From: Euglena gracilis
Taxonomy: Eukaryota > Euglenida > Euglenophyceae > Euglenales
Direction of reading: 5' to 3'
Assembly (NCBI GenBank): GCA_039621445.1
Contig: CP154954.1
Location: forward strand, 36,317,703-36,381,702
Length of the DNA: 64,000 nucleotides
Part shown: piece after piece, positions 49,140 to 61,300 of the stretch
How the letters are laid out: every line of letters begins with the position of its first letter
Numbering within the stretch: position 1 is the stretch's first letter
Notes under the pieces: generated by a model
The model's input: only the letters and a program-made list of their open reading frames with translations
Databases searched by the model: none
What the model was told of the DNA's origin: nothing
Position numbers and translations under genes: made by a program

Positions 49140-49380
49140 TTCGTTATTTTTAGGGGCAGGGTTAGGGTTGCAATTGTTGTTAAGAAAGGGATTATGGTTA
49201 GGGTTAGGCCAAAGTTAGGGATTTGGGCCGAAATCAGGCCTAAATTTAGGCCTGAATTAGGCCGAATTTTAGTATTAGGCCGAATTTAGCTGAAATTTAG
49301 GCCAAAGGCCTAAACCCTAACCCTAACTCTATTCCCGAAACCTCACCCTAACCCTATTGTTTTCAATTAACCAAAAACCT
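49140..49380. repeat. Interstitial telomere-like tract, inverted
   Basis: GGGTTAGGG and GGTTAGGGTTAGGCC units (49,146-49,210) are followed by degenerate GGCCTAAATTTAGGCC palindromes. On the other side, reversed CCTAAACCCTAACCCTAACT and ACCCTAACCCTATT units occur (49,309-49,360). The arrangement is head-to-head, like fused or palindromic telomeric repeats that have decayed. Confidence 0.7.
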
Positions 49381-49944
49381 AGCCCTACCCCAAGAGTAGG
49401 CCTTTCGTATTACCCCCCCCCCCAATTAAAAGCCCCCCAGGGCCACTATTCGGTCAGTCTGTGGAAAACCCGAGGGGGGGGCTTCTGCCATTTCTCAAAA
49501 AAAAAAGCAAAGTCTGTTATGTTTGGATATATTGTTTAACTTGAAGGATTTGCTATACTTAAAAAATGTCTATTTTGCACACAGTTGTATCAAAATGGTA
49601 CCCTCCCCAAATTCAGGGGTTATTGGTTTGAGGTTTATGCTGATTTCTTTTTGTACACTTTTTATGCCCAAAGTACACGTTTGTTGAAATTTTTTGGTGT
49701 TTTGCAGTCCGTCGTTTTTTTTTTTAATTTGACTCCAGAAACGGGGCGTGACCCAGGCTTGGTGCACAATTGGGGCCCGCTTCAAAACGCCGGGACCCAA
49801 CAGGATATGTTTGAAACCGGCTCGCCTCGCGGTGATGCCGTTGCATCAACCGGTGTAGCACCGCCTTTCTCGTCCTGGCAAGGCAAACGTTGAACCGTCG
49901 GGTGCCGGGGCCTCCCTGTGGGTGGGGCGGCGGCCCGGACTTGC

Positions 49945-50028
49945 TACTCCCCCGGCCTGGGGCTGGTCCGGGTGCTGGGCAACCCGGAGCAGCAGGTGTT
50001 CATGCTGGACCTGTGCCAGAGCCAGGCC
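49945..50028 (+). CDS. Candidate exon fragment
   Basis: GC-rich frame reading YSPGLGLVRVLGNPEQQVFM then LDLCQSQ, ending near CAGAGCCAGGCC. The acceptor is not identified. Composition resembles genuine exons here, but no family is recognised. Confidence 0.25.
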
Positions 50029-50160
50029 CCTGCTTGCCCTTGAGTTTGGGAGAAGTGCATAGTTTCTTTGACGTTGCTGGGATTTATTGTTTGAAGAAAA
50101 GTATATTTGTTGAGAACTTGGCACTGTGGAGAAAATTCTTTTCGGCAAGCATTGTACCTC

Positions 50161-50548
50161 CCCCCCCCCCACCTTGTCTAAGCACCATCCTTGTCTAAGC
50201 ACCCCCCCCCCGGTTCTTACCCATCTTTTTAAAGGTCATCGTCACGGGGATGTTTATTTCGTGTGCATTTTTAAGGGAAATTTCTCAAAAAGGTCGAAAT
50301 TTCTGCAACTTCTGAGACCTGATTTGGTGAGGTATTGTTGATTTCTGCATCCAAATGTGTGTAAGTTCAACATTGGACCTCCAAAATAAGGGGAATTTTT
50401 CGTTTTCAGCGCGAAGCGCCGGATTTTTTTTTTTGCAGTCAAATTTTCCCTTTTGTCAAAGCACCACCCCCCTGGTTCTTACCCATATTATGGCAGCGCC
50501 CCCCCCCCGGTTCTTACCCATCTTTTCGGTGCTTAGACAAGGGGGGGT
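50161..50548. mobile_element. Inverted-repeat element with CTTGTCTAAGCACC ends
   Basis: C-run plus CCTTGTCTAAGCACC (50,172-50,186) is mirrored by GGTGCTTAGACAAGGGGGG (50,528-50,547). Inside are three direct GGTTCTTACCCAT units and one CAGCGCGAAGCGCCGG hairpin (50,407-50,422). Non-coding. Confidence 0.6.
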
Positions 50549-51059
50549 TATATTGGTTTGCATTATTACCCCATCAGGGTGTCATTTTTTCCGCCCGGCC
50601 CAGGGGGGAATTCTTTTTGGGGGGGGTTAACTCCTGTATTTTTTTGAAGTCCAGGAAAATCCGAAGCGGGAGAGGGGCCCAAAAAAATGATGCAGCTCCT
50701 CCCTAAATAAGTTTTCGATTTCCTCCTGCCTCGCAAAGTTTCTTTGCGGGGAGCAGAAAATTTTCGGTCAATTTTTTTTGAAAAATCAACAAAAAGCAAC
50801 GGTGCATTCAGCAGTGCAACCCCTGGTCTGCCCTTTGTGACACTTGGCGGCAACACATGCAAAGTCTTGGCGGGGGGAGGACAGGGTATTAACTGAGTGT
50901 CGGTTTTGCACAGGGGAGAGTTGGGGGGTTTTATTTTTAGTTTGCGAAAGTTTACTAGATTTTTCTCACCAGAGGATCTCTCAAGTAAATTGCGCGTTCC
51001 GATTTATTCGTGAACAGTTGTTTTTTTGACACGATCCTTGGGTGATTATTTTGGCCTTT

Positions 51060-51600
51060 TGACTCACTTGTTTTCTGAAAATGGATTGTGAACCCACACC
51101 CGAGGGCCGGCCAGCAACGGCGTGGCCCCGGCTGGACAACGCCGTGGGAAGGCGTGCGGGGCGACCCTTTCCCACACCGCCGTCCCCCTGCGCTGGCGTT
51201 GGCGCGGCTGCCACAGACCCCCCCCCCCCCGACGCGTTGGCCCCCGGTCCATCCTGGGAGGGGGAGGGGGACGTTTCCTGCCGCCCCTTCGGCCCCACCA
51301 ATGCCTCCCAACAAACCACCGGCCATTGGCACCGAGCACCCCGCCCCCCCCCCCCGCCCCCTGTGACGTTGGGGGGCTCAAAAGGGGGGCCCCGGGGCCG
51401 CGCTGCCCCAGAAGCCCCTCGTCCCCGGCAAGGGCAAGGGCAAGGGCAAGGGCAAGGGCAAGGGCAAGGGGGTGAAGAGGAAGGCGGCAGCGACAGTTGG
51501 CCCCCCGGCCCGACGGCCGCGGCTACCCAGGGGGTGGCAGGGGGCGGCCTCCCCCCCCCCCTGGAATGCCCAGTGCCCACCAGAGTGACAAAACTCTAAA
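51060..51600 (+). CDS. GC-rich stretch with (GGCAAG)n, possible exon
   Basis: 51,428-51,472 is about seven tandem GGCAAG units. In one frame it reads PQKPLVPGKGKGKG, then GVKRKAAATVGPPARRPRLP, a Lys/Gly repeat followed by clusters resembling nuclear localisation signals, ending at a stop near 51,585. The other two frames are also open and read Ala-Arg or Gly-Gln repeats, so the coding frame is uncertain. It could be the basic C-terminus of a nuclear protein. No acceptor was fixed. Confidence 0.3.
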
Positions 51601-52109
51601 GCATCAAGGTGAAACCAAGGACAGAGGCCTCCAGAAGGCGGTGAACCAGTTCAGGCGGTGCCCCCACGTGTAAGTGGCAGGCCCACCAAGGTTCTGCTCC
51701 TCCAAACAGTGCCGTGTGCAAACTCTGATCCCTACCCATCTTTTTATCAAGGTCATCTGTGTGTGCATTGGAAGATTAAATTTAAAAGCCTCTGGTGAAG
51801 TAGCGTTTTCATATCTGCATACCCCCCCCAGTTGAACGCATTTTGACCTTTGAAATGTCTGGCAGATTTTTTTATGATCAGGTTGCCTCCCCATGTCTGA
51901 GCATGAGTGGGTCTGATTATGTTGCCATCTGCTCTCGCTGATCCATATTTCCGCCATCCATTCCTTTGCACTTCTCCACTTATCTATCTGACTTCTGAAG
52001 ATTTTGGGGTCAGTTCTTTCGTGATGCGTGGTGCGGGGCTTTCTGATTATTATTTTTTTGCAACGGTGGACTAAGTCCATTTTCAGCTTCTTTTGTTGTT
52101 TGTTGCTCG

Positions 52110-52598
52110 GGGCCGCCAGGCAGGGGCCGCCAACCCCCCCCCTCCCGCCCGCCCACCAACCCCTGGCCATGGCCCACGGTGTCCTCGGCGCCCTCTTCCT
52201 CGCCCGCCGGCACGGCCCCCCCGCCCCCGCCGCCCCAGTGCCCCAGCGGGCCCCCGGCCGGGTCGACTCCGCCGCGCGTGGCCCCCCCAGCCTGTCCCCA
52301 CCCTTGACCTCTGGGGGACGCACTCGAGAGCGGAAGCAGGGTTTGTGAACGGTAGTCGCTTTGGGGGAAAGATGCCCCAGAGACCCCGTGCGACGGTGCC
52401 GTGGCACGCCAAGGCAGGCGGTGGGCAGACCACCGCCGGGGCTGGACCGCTGGACCAGGGCCGGCCGGCCCGCCTGGCTCGGTGGGACGGGTGGGGGTGC
52501 ACGGGTTGGGGGGCGACGGCCCCGAGGAGCTGTCGGACTCCTCGCACGGCGGCAGCGACCCCTGGGGCAACACCACGGAGGACGAGCCCCTTCGATGA
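52110..52598 (+). CDS. Candidate exon(s) ending in an acidic C-terminus
   Basis: GC-rich region after GGGGCCGCCAG. One frame reads QPLAMAHGVLGALFLARRHG near 52,155. Further on, a different frame reads VHGLGGDGPEELSDSSHGGS, then DPWGNTTEDEPLR and a stop at 52,596-52,598. The acidic, serine-rich ending looks like a genuine protein C-terminus. An intron must separate the two frames, and its sites are not resolved. Family unknown. Confidence 0.3.
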
Positions 52599-53020
52599 CT
52601 CTGGTCCCCCGGAACGCTACGCAGGGACGCCCACGTCTGCCCTGCCCCCTTGTACCCTATCCTTCTCCCGCACGCAAATGCTGTCCATGTGGCGATGGGT
52701 TCCTTTCTTGTGGCACAATTCCCTTTGCCAAGTCCTATTCTTGCCGTCTGTGACTGCAACGTGACGTGGGCCCCTTTTTGAAACTGAACAATACCTTCTT
52801 TCTGTGAGCCATACTCCATTCCCTAGGATTGAACAGGTATGCACAGGTGTTTGCTAGGAGTTATACCAACTTGTGAAAACATCATTTAGTCATCTGTCTT
52901 TTGGGTTGTTGTAATCATTACAATTAAAATATATTTTGTGAATTTTGCAGAAGTGGTCAATACATTTTTGCATTTCTATTCCACCCTGGCATCACGTTGC
53001 TGATGTATTGTCATCCAGGC

Positions 53021-53160
53021 TGAATTTTGGGGAGGCCAACCCCATTCTGGGGGGCCTGCCTGGGCAGGCACTCCAAGGCAGCCAGGTCCACCCCTACTCG
53101 TACTCGGCCAAGGCTCTTCCGGTGCCAAAGGCGCCTGAAGCCCAGAGAAGCCTTTTCTGA
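53021..53160 (+). CDS. Candidate terminal exon
   Basis: After TGTCATCCAG the frame reads LNFGEANPILGGLPGQALQG, then SQVHPYSYSAKALPVPKAPE, then AQRSLF and TGA. Moderately G/C-ending codons. No recognised family and no poly(A) signal was identified. Confidence 0.3.
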
Positions 53161-53734
53161 GCATTTTGACCCCTCAATGGGGTAGTTTGGTAGTGCAGCA
53201 GTGCAGCGTAATGTAATGCCTTCCAGAGCAACCCGAACCCCCCCCCCTAGGTTGGTTAACTGCAGTCTGATTTCATCCGCTGAAATGTGCTCTGTTTTCG
53301 GCTCAATTGCCTTCGTGTCAAACAGGCAAAGGTTGGCTCATGCACAAGAAGACTTTATGTATCCTCAACCAACTCCCCTGGGGAGGCTCCAGGGTGAATG
53401 TCACACCATATATGTGATGAATGGGAGGAAAATTTGCATGGGTTAGTGCTCATCTTCAGTTCCGAAGCAAGGGCTTGCCAGTGAAGGGTAAGGGCTCGAG
53501 GTTTGGGGAAAAGGTTGGCATAAGGGTTTGGAGAATGGGAAAGAGTCAAAGCACTTTCCACTTTCCAGTTCATGCCTCACCTCAAAATGGCTTTGGTGGC
53601 ACCATTCTTTACTCCATTTGGCGGTGAAAGTCAGCAGGCAAAGATGCATGCAAAGTGAGTTCATTTCATTGTTTTCGTGAGCAATGTTGTCCATGGAAGG
53701 AACCGAAACCAAGGCGCCGCTTAAACCAGAGGGC

Positions 53735-54230
53735 ACCCCATCCAGGGGGGGATATGCAAGTTGCATAATATGCATTTTTTTGCATAATGAAAATTTTTGA
53801 AGATTTTTTTGCATTTTTTAAAAAAAAATTTACATTTTTTGCACATTTTGCCTTTTCGATTTCCGCTTTTTTTTTCCATGCATTTGCACAGACAAAACGG
53901 GCAAATTGTTCCACTGCCAGAGAGCTGGAAGTTGCATACGGGCCTAATGCACATAAGCAGTTGCATAATGAAATCAATGGATAAGTGGATGCAATTAGGT
54001 GAACCACCATATGATTTTGTAGTTTGCACCCACATTCTATTTTGGTGTTGCATTTTTGGAGCAGGTGAAAGTTTTCTAAGTCCTTTCCAGTGGAGAAGTG
54101 TACAGCCCCGGGGAGCTCCTAAAGGAATCTACATATGTAACTTGCATTCTTTTTGTATCTTTTTCTTTGCACTTTTCTGCATTTTTTTTTGCATTGCATA
54201 GTTCGAGGTGCCTTGCTGCATATTTCCCCC
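53735..54230 (+). repeat. Dispersed ~490-bp repeat, copy 2
   Basis: Second copy of 36,375-36,865, in the same orientation. It shares GGGGGATATGCAAGTTGC, the TTTTTTGCAT runs, CTGGAAGTTGCATAC, GTTTGCACCCACATTCT, GTGGAGAAGTGTACAGCCCC and GCCTTGCTGCATATT, with many substitutions. Confidence 0.85.
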
Positions 54231-54242
54231 TGCCCCATCCCC

Positions 54243-54630
54243 CCAGGGGTCCAGCCAGCCTGCAGCCTTTTTCTAGCCAGCAGCTTTTTTCCAGCTCCAG
54301 ACCCCCGCCATCGACGTTTAAACTGTTTTGGAGTCTCCCAAAGGACGGCTGGATGGTAACGGATTTTTCGGTTTTAGAGGCCTCAAACTGGGCCAAAACC
54401 GGGCAAAAATGGGTTGAAAACGAGCAGGCCAGGTCAAAAATGATTTTTTTTCCATAGGTGGCAGTTTTTGGTCTGTTTCAATTTTTTTGTTACCTGGTGC
54501 GACCCCCAGTCGGGCTCGGGCCGCTTCCAGCAGGGGGCACCTCCATGGGTCTTTTTGGTCGAAGAAAGCCAGCAGCCTTTTTCGACCCAAACTTTCCAGC
54601 CTCTGAGCTGGACCCCCCCCCCGGGGTCAC
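54243..54630 (+). repeat. GTCCAGCCAGCAGC...family copy (two modules)
   Basis: GGGGTCCAGCCAGCCTGCAG, GCCTTTTTCTAGCCAGCAGC and TTTTTTCCAGC start the first module. A second CAGCAGCCTTTTTCGACCC...CCTCTGAGCTGGACCCCC follows at 54,560-54,620, the latter matching 38,325-38,362. Non-coding. Confidence 0.7.
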
Positions 54631-55372
54631 TAAGCACCCTGATTGAAACAAAAATTTTAACCTTTGATCCTGACTACCTACTTCGAAATATTTGACAGAA
54701 CTCCAACTGGTTTCTTTCTATTCGTTGCAGCCCCATGGAGGGATGACACATGCCGCAACAACCCCCGAGACCCAGTATGATGCCAAACACACATGCGCAT
54801 GCACGCGCGCACGTGCACATGCTCCTGAAGTCATTGGCGGAAACTGCCCGTTGGGTGTACACTCCGTACCGGTACATTACAAACAGCACAAGCGTTTAAT
54901 AACCCTCTGGTGGGCGAACGAGAGCACTCTAAGAGCGTTGTACTACCCCTCCCAGAGTGGCAGTGGGATCTCGATATTCGTCATTTTCTCTGTCAGGCAA
55001 AAAAGCAGCCAGAATGTGCATATTTTTGTGCATATTCTTGTGCATCTGAACACCACAGAGTATTCTGTCAGGTTTTTTTGCCAGCCGATATCTCTTAAAA
55101 CAGACTGATCCCAGGTTCACATTTTGGACAGGTAAGATAGCGGTGAAGGTCAAGCCCACTGTTTCTCTCCGCATTCCGGATTGGGAGTGCGTTTAAAACC
55201 CCGCGGCAACGGTCGCCACCGCACTTATCCCGCCCCCGCCACTTGTACTTGTGTTTGGCATCCGTCGGCCCCGGTATGATCCCCCTCCTCTCATTGTGGG
55301 TTGGCCTTGCCCCCCCCCCCGTGTTCATCTCTGTCTGTGTGCCCCACGCCTCACCCCTCGCGTCGTTGCCAG

Positions 55373-58300
55373 GGCCGACGTCGCCCCGACGCCGGTGCCG
55401 TGGCGCCGCGTGCTCACCGTCGGGGCCAGGGACCCCCTTCGCCCGCCCATGTGACCCCCGCTCCCCGGGGCGGACGTAAAGGGGGTCCCTGGGCGGGGCG
55501 GTGCTGCTCGCCAACCACTTCAGCATGCTGGTCGTCCTCCCGGTCGTCCCCTTCATGGTCGGCGCGTTCTTCCCCGCCTCCCCCACGTCGCAGCTTGGGT
55601 GTGCGGCGCGGCCCCCACCCCCTCCCACCTGAATGGCCGTGGCTGCCTGTGAGCGTCAGTCAAACCTGGTCAGCACAATTGATGCAGCCCAGCCCGAGTT
55701 TGGACACATCAGGATCTCACAAACAGATGATAATCATTTTGCCTTGGTTGAAAATGGGGGGGGGTAATATACCGCAGGTTTTGAGTGAATAGACCTGTCA
55801 AATTTTGTGTCTCTGGATCAAGTTTCAACCATTTTTCTTTGTGTTCTGTTTATGTTATTGCATTCTTTGCTTGAAAGGAAACCGGTGGATGCTGTGAATC
55901 AAGCTCAAATCAAGAATGGGATTGAGTGTAAATGGAGTAAGTGTAAACTCGTCATGCAAACACACGCGCAGGCGGGCAAGGCAGGCAGAAATGCACACAC
56001 GCACACAGATGCAAAAAGACTCAGGAGCTGGAGGTAGAGATTTTTAGAAATTTCACAAAACCATCAAAATATGTCTCGACTCGAGACCAGATAAACATAC
56101 TAAAAATTTTTGCAAGGTTATGGAAAAAATCTCACAAAGAAATGAAGAGATTAGGGCGTTTTTCCCCTGTGCAATGTGTGTTCTCTTTGCTGCTCGAGTC
56201 TTCCTGCTTCCTTCCGGCACCCAGCCTTTTTGGCTGCATTGTAACAAAGGAGGGAGCTCTGTGCAAAGATTGCCAGCAGCTGTTTTGATGCAATCGTGCT
56301 TGGCAGGTATCTGCGCCCCAAAAGTTTTCTGGCGGGATGCGTGATCAGTCCCATCCGTGTACAATGGTCATCCTCCCTCTCAAAAGCAAGGTCTGCCTTG
56401 CTGGTGAAGCGAATTGCAAAGTCCGTCCCCTTCCCGCTTCATTTATTTCCGTCCGGTTCTTCGTGGGTTTCTGCGTCACTGTCGGCAGGTACTACACCGG
56501 ATACCTCACGACGGCCTTCTTCCTCGGGCAGCTGCTGGCCGCCTATGGCTGGGGCCAGGGTTTGCCGGGACGGGGGGGGGGGCTGACCGTTTACCAGGTT
56601 TCCAGGCCCCCCAACCCTCTAACCCCGCCGGAGCCCCCCAACCCCTGGCGGTGGCTGGGCGGCAGACCGCTGGGGTCGCCGGCCCATCCTCATGGCCGGT
56701 GTGTGTGGGCACTCCTCTCTGCCCCGCGTGGCCGATTGGGGCGAAGTTGAACGAGAACCCCGGCAACCCTGTGGGTGGGGCGGGCGGGTGGGTGGGGCGT
56801 GGGATTGGCAGGGCGCTGGGGTTCACCCGTGGCAGCTTGGAATGTGCGGTGCCTTTGTGCTTTGATTTCTTGTCTTAAGCATATTTTTTTTTAATGTTCC
56901 ATCTGTTGTCTGGCTTTGGTTCCCCCTTTGCGCGGTGCGGCTCAGGGCTGGCCGGCACCGCCGTCGCCATCCTCCTCTTCGGGCTGAGCTCGTCCTACCT
57001 CCACGCGCTGTGCCTGCGGTTCTTATGGGGGCTGTCCAACGGCAACATCTCCGTGTCGAAGGTGTCCCCCTCCAAAGGTGCCGAATTGTTTTTCACGACA
57101 AATGCTGCCCCCAAGGGAGTGAGGGGTGGTTCCTCAACCAGGGCTGCATGGGAGAAACAAGGGCTGGGGGGGGCAGAAAGCAAATGTGTTTTCATTTTTT
57201 GTGCTTTTTTTCAAATCTTGGCAAAATTTGTTTTTTTTTCCTTGTTTTGTTTTTTGTCCCCGCGATTTTTGATATCTTGTGGAAGAGTTTGCTGATTATA
57301 AAGAATTCCTCATCTTGGCCTGTTTTTGACCTGAGACTAAATTTTTGTCAATTTTCTGGATTTTATGTCCACAAATTGCTTGTTTTTATGGCTTGGGGTT
57401 GGGTACGACCCACAAAATTGGAGATGTATGAAAATTAATTTTCACCTCCTCCAGCGAAAATTTTCCAATTTGCACCCGAAGCCTCTGCCAGCCCATGGGG
57501 TGTGGTGATGGCGTGTGTACACTGGCACAGCACCACTCTGCGCAGCAGTGCCCCAGCCAGCTCTGCCGCAGCGTACCCTGCAAAGCTGAGGCCAACCCTT
57601 TGACAGCTAAATTTTGCAATTTGTGACCCTCCTAAATTACATTGATTCCCACCCCACACTGGGGTGGGTGGGGCAGAAAGTCACCACCCGCCTCCGAAGG
57701 CGCAGGAAAGTTTTTAAGACCAAAATTTTGGTCAAATTTTGATTTTGGTTTTGGATTTTGGTGGAAAAAAAAAATTAACAGAATCCATTCATTTTGAACC
57801 GAACTAATTTTTTTTGGCTGAGTGGCCAAAGTGACCCCCCCCCCCCCCAGGGAGGTGGTGGGAAGTGGGTGACTGGTTTTTGGAAAGTAACTGATTTGTT
57901 TTTTTTGGAAGTGGAAAGTGACCCCCCTCCCCCGGGGGGTCAGTAAGCAATGGTATGACCTTAACCCTCGACTGATGGCACCCCAACCGAAAAGTTTCGA
58001 GGTAGGGCAGGGTCTCACCCCCCCACCTCTGTGTCCTGAGAGTTTTTTGGGGGCAGGTTAGTTTCATCAGTTATTTTGGGGTGTTACCTTATGGCTTCAT
58101 TTTAAGCCCCACCCATCCACCTTCATTTGATACAACCTGCCCCAGGCGTCGGTATGGGCGAATCCCACTGCTGTTGCAATCGGCTGGAGAAATGTGCACC
58201 GTGCCGCTTGACAACTATCCGGACGTTTTCTCCCTGAGTAATACGCCCTCCTCCCCCCACAGCACAGGTTGGGGGGGGTCGTTCTCTTCCACACCACTGC

Positions 58301-61300
58301 AGGCGTACCTCTCCGACATCCTCGACCCCACCAACAGTGCCCGCGGCTTCACCATCTTTGGCCTGCAGGCGGCGGTGGGAAGGTGCTTTGCCCCCCACAA
58401 GAATCCCCCCCCCACGCACATCCACCAGGCGGTGTTGCACATCCACCAGACTGTGACGCCCATCCTTTGGCTGTCTGTTGGTTATGTGGCTATGTCAGGC
58501 ATGCACTCTTTTTGGCGTTTGGGATTCTCCCTTTTTCAATAAGAACCTCCGGACTGTTATATACTTCTGCAACACATTGCTAAAATAAACTGGGCTGTTA
58601 TGGTTATTACTTGGAAACCCAAGTCCACGTGCCAGTGCTGGTAGCTTTTTTTGTGGCAATAAAATTTCCATTTTCAATAGCGCTTCAGGTCACCCCTTTT
58701 TGGTCATTAGAACCATGGATGCTGTTTTTCTTTTCATTCTGTCTCACATGTATTTGAATTTTCGGCTTGCCGTGTTCGATTTTATGATTGTTTCCATTGC
58801 AAAAAAAAAGAAAACGTGGGCTTTATTGCCTGCAAATTCAAAATAAGTCGACAGGCAGTGGGGTTTTTGGGGGGATTATTATTGGGTATCAACTGGATTC
58901 TAGCTGGGGTTGGATTGCCTCCCCCTGTTCACTGTCTATTCACTGTGTGTCACATGTAAGTCACTGTCCAATGGATATGCGCCACCGTCCAGTGGATGTG
59001 CATCTCTATCCAATGGATATGCCTCACCACCTGGTGGACATGTGTCACAGTCATACCATTGCAGAGCACCTGTCCTGCCCCACCCCCAGGGGGGTGACTG
59101 ACTGGTTTTTTGGCCCAGAGCCACCCCCCCCCCCCGGGGTGGTGGCCCAGAGCCACCCCCCCCCCCCGGGGGGGGTAGTCCCAAAAATTAAAAGTGGCTG
59201 GCCTGGCGCCCAAGGCGCCGGAATTTTTTTTGGATTTTTTGCGATTTTTTGACAAAATCTCATTGCCTCCTGAAGCGTGGCCGATCCCCCCCCCTGGGGG
59301 GATAAAGTGACTTAGTGGTTTTTTCAGAGTGGAAAGTGACCCCCTCCCCCCCGGGAGTCGCTAAGCAATGGTATGGTCACAGTCTTGTCGCTGTACGTCA
59401 CTGTCCAGTGGGATAGGCATCACTGTCCAGTGGATGTACGTCACCATCCTGTGGATTTGCATCACGGTCCGGTGGATGTGCGGCACCGTCCGGTGGATGT
59501 GCACCACCGTCCGGTGGTTGTGCATCACCGTCTGGTGGATGTGTGTCACTTTTCAGTGGATGTGCGTCAATGTCCGGTGGATGTGCGTCATTGTCCCGTG
59601 GATTTGCGTCACCGTCCGGTGGATGTGCGTCATTGTCCGGTGGATGCGCGTCACCATGCGGTGGATGTGTGTAACCGTCCGGTGGATGTGCGTCACTGTC
59701 GGGTGGATGCGCCTCACTGTCCGGAGGATGTGCGTCATTGTCCGGTGGATGTGCGTCACCGTCCGGTGGATGTGCGTCGCCGTCCGGTGGATGTGCATCA
59801 CCGTTCGGTGGATGTGCGTCATCCACCGAACATTTACGCACATCCACCCGATGGTGACGCATCACGTTGCTTGTGGGTGCAAATGCGCAAATGAACCAGA
59901 TGTAAATTGCACAAATTTATTCATGTTGTTCATTTGCACATTTGCGCCCACAAACAACGCGATGCGCGCAAATGCGCAAATGAACCACATCCGCAGCCGG
60001 CGTTTCACAATTGTGTTTCCATCACACCCTTCTTCTTTGTGTTTATGTGCGCATTTGCGCCCACCAATACAAATTTTGTTGATGGGCGCAAATGCGCGCA
60101 TAAACGTAGTTTTGTTTGTGCGCGCATTTGCGCCCATAAGCTAACGCTGTCGACAAACGGTGAGACAGACCCGCCAAATTATGTTTATCGATGGCACGCT
60201 GGTTCGCACCGTCACGGCCCCTTTGTCACGCCGTTTACCGACGGCATCAGTTCATGGGTGTTGAAGACCAACCCTTGAAAGACACAATTATGTTTATTTG
60301 CGCAAATGTGCGCACCAACATAATTATGTTGGTGCGCGCAATTGCGCAAATAAACACAAATTTGTCCTTTAAGAGTTCGGCTTCTTCTGCCGGGTTCTTT
60401 GCCACAAAACTGGTTGTGCAGATCCCGGGTGTAAATAGGGTGGGAGACACCCGTCCCCTTCATTCCCTGAGGACCCTATTTCTTCCCCCCTGCGCATTCC
60501 TTGCCAAACACCCCACACGTATCTTCTTTTCCCTGCGTCCTTCCCGCCGGCTTGGCCACACCACACCCTCACCCCCCGGCATTTCCTCCCCGCGCTTTAA
60601 CAAACAACCCAAAAACACCACACCAAGGCGCCGCAAGCGAAGCAGTCCGGCAAACACCCAGGACACACACTGCCGGCAATTCAGGCCCACCCAGGAAAAC
60701 AGCCGACGGGAGCAACAAGGGCAGCAAAGGTCCTGTTCTTTTGCCGCTTTTTTGCCATTTTTTTTCTCCCTTGGACGGGAAAGTCCCGGGGGTTTCGACG
60801 CGCGGAGCCCATTCCTGGACCCACCAAAAACACCATTTTTGGCCAAAGTCCCAGGGGTCTCACAGCCAAAAACAGAATTTTGCTCATTTTTTGCACTCTC
60901 TTGTCACCGTGTTTTCAAACACCCCCGGAGCCATACAGCCGAAATGAAAAAAATTCCGGGATTTGCGCAAACGTGCAAATGAACATAAAAAGGCTTAAAT
61001 GCGAATCCGGCCTCCTACGGCATCCAATCCGGCATGCATACGGATGGTGACGCACATCCACTGTACGGTGACGCACATCCACCGGATGGTGACGCACATC
61101 CACCGGACCGTGATGCACATCTACCGGAGGGTGGAGGTGGGCGGACGGTGACACACATCAACCAGAAGGTGACGCAAATACACTGGGCAATGTCACACAT
61201 CCACCAGACGGTGACACACATCCACCAGACGGTGACGCACATCCACCGGACGGTGACGCACATCCACCGGACGGTGACGCACATCCACCGGACGGTGACG

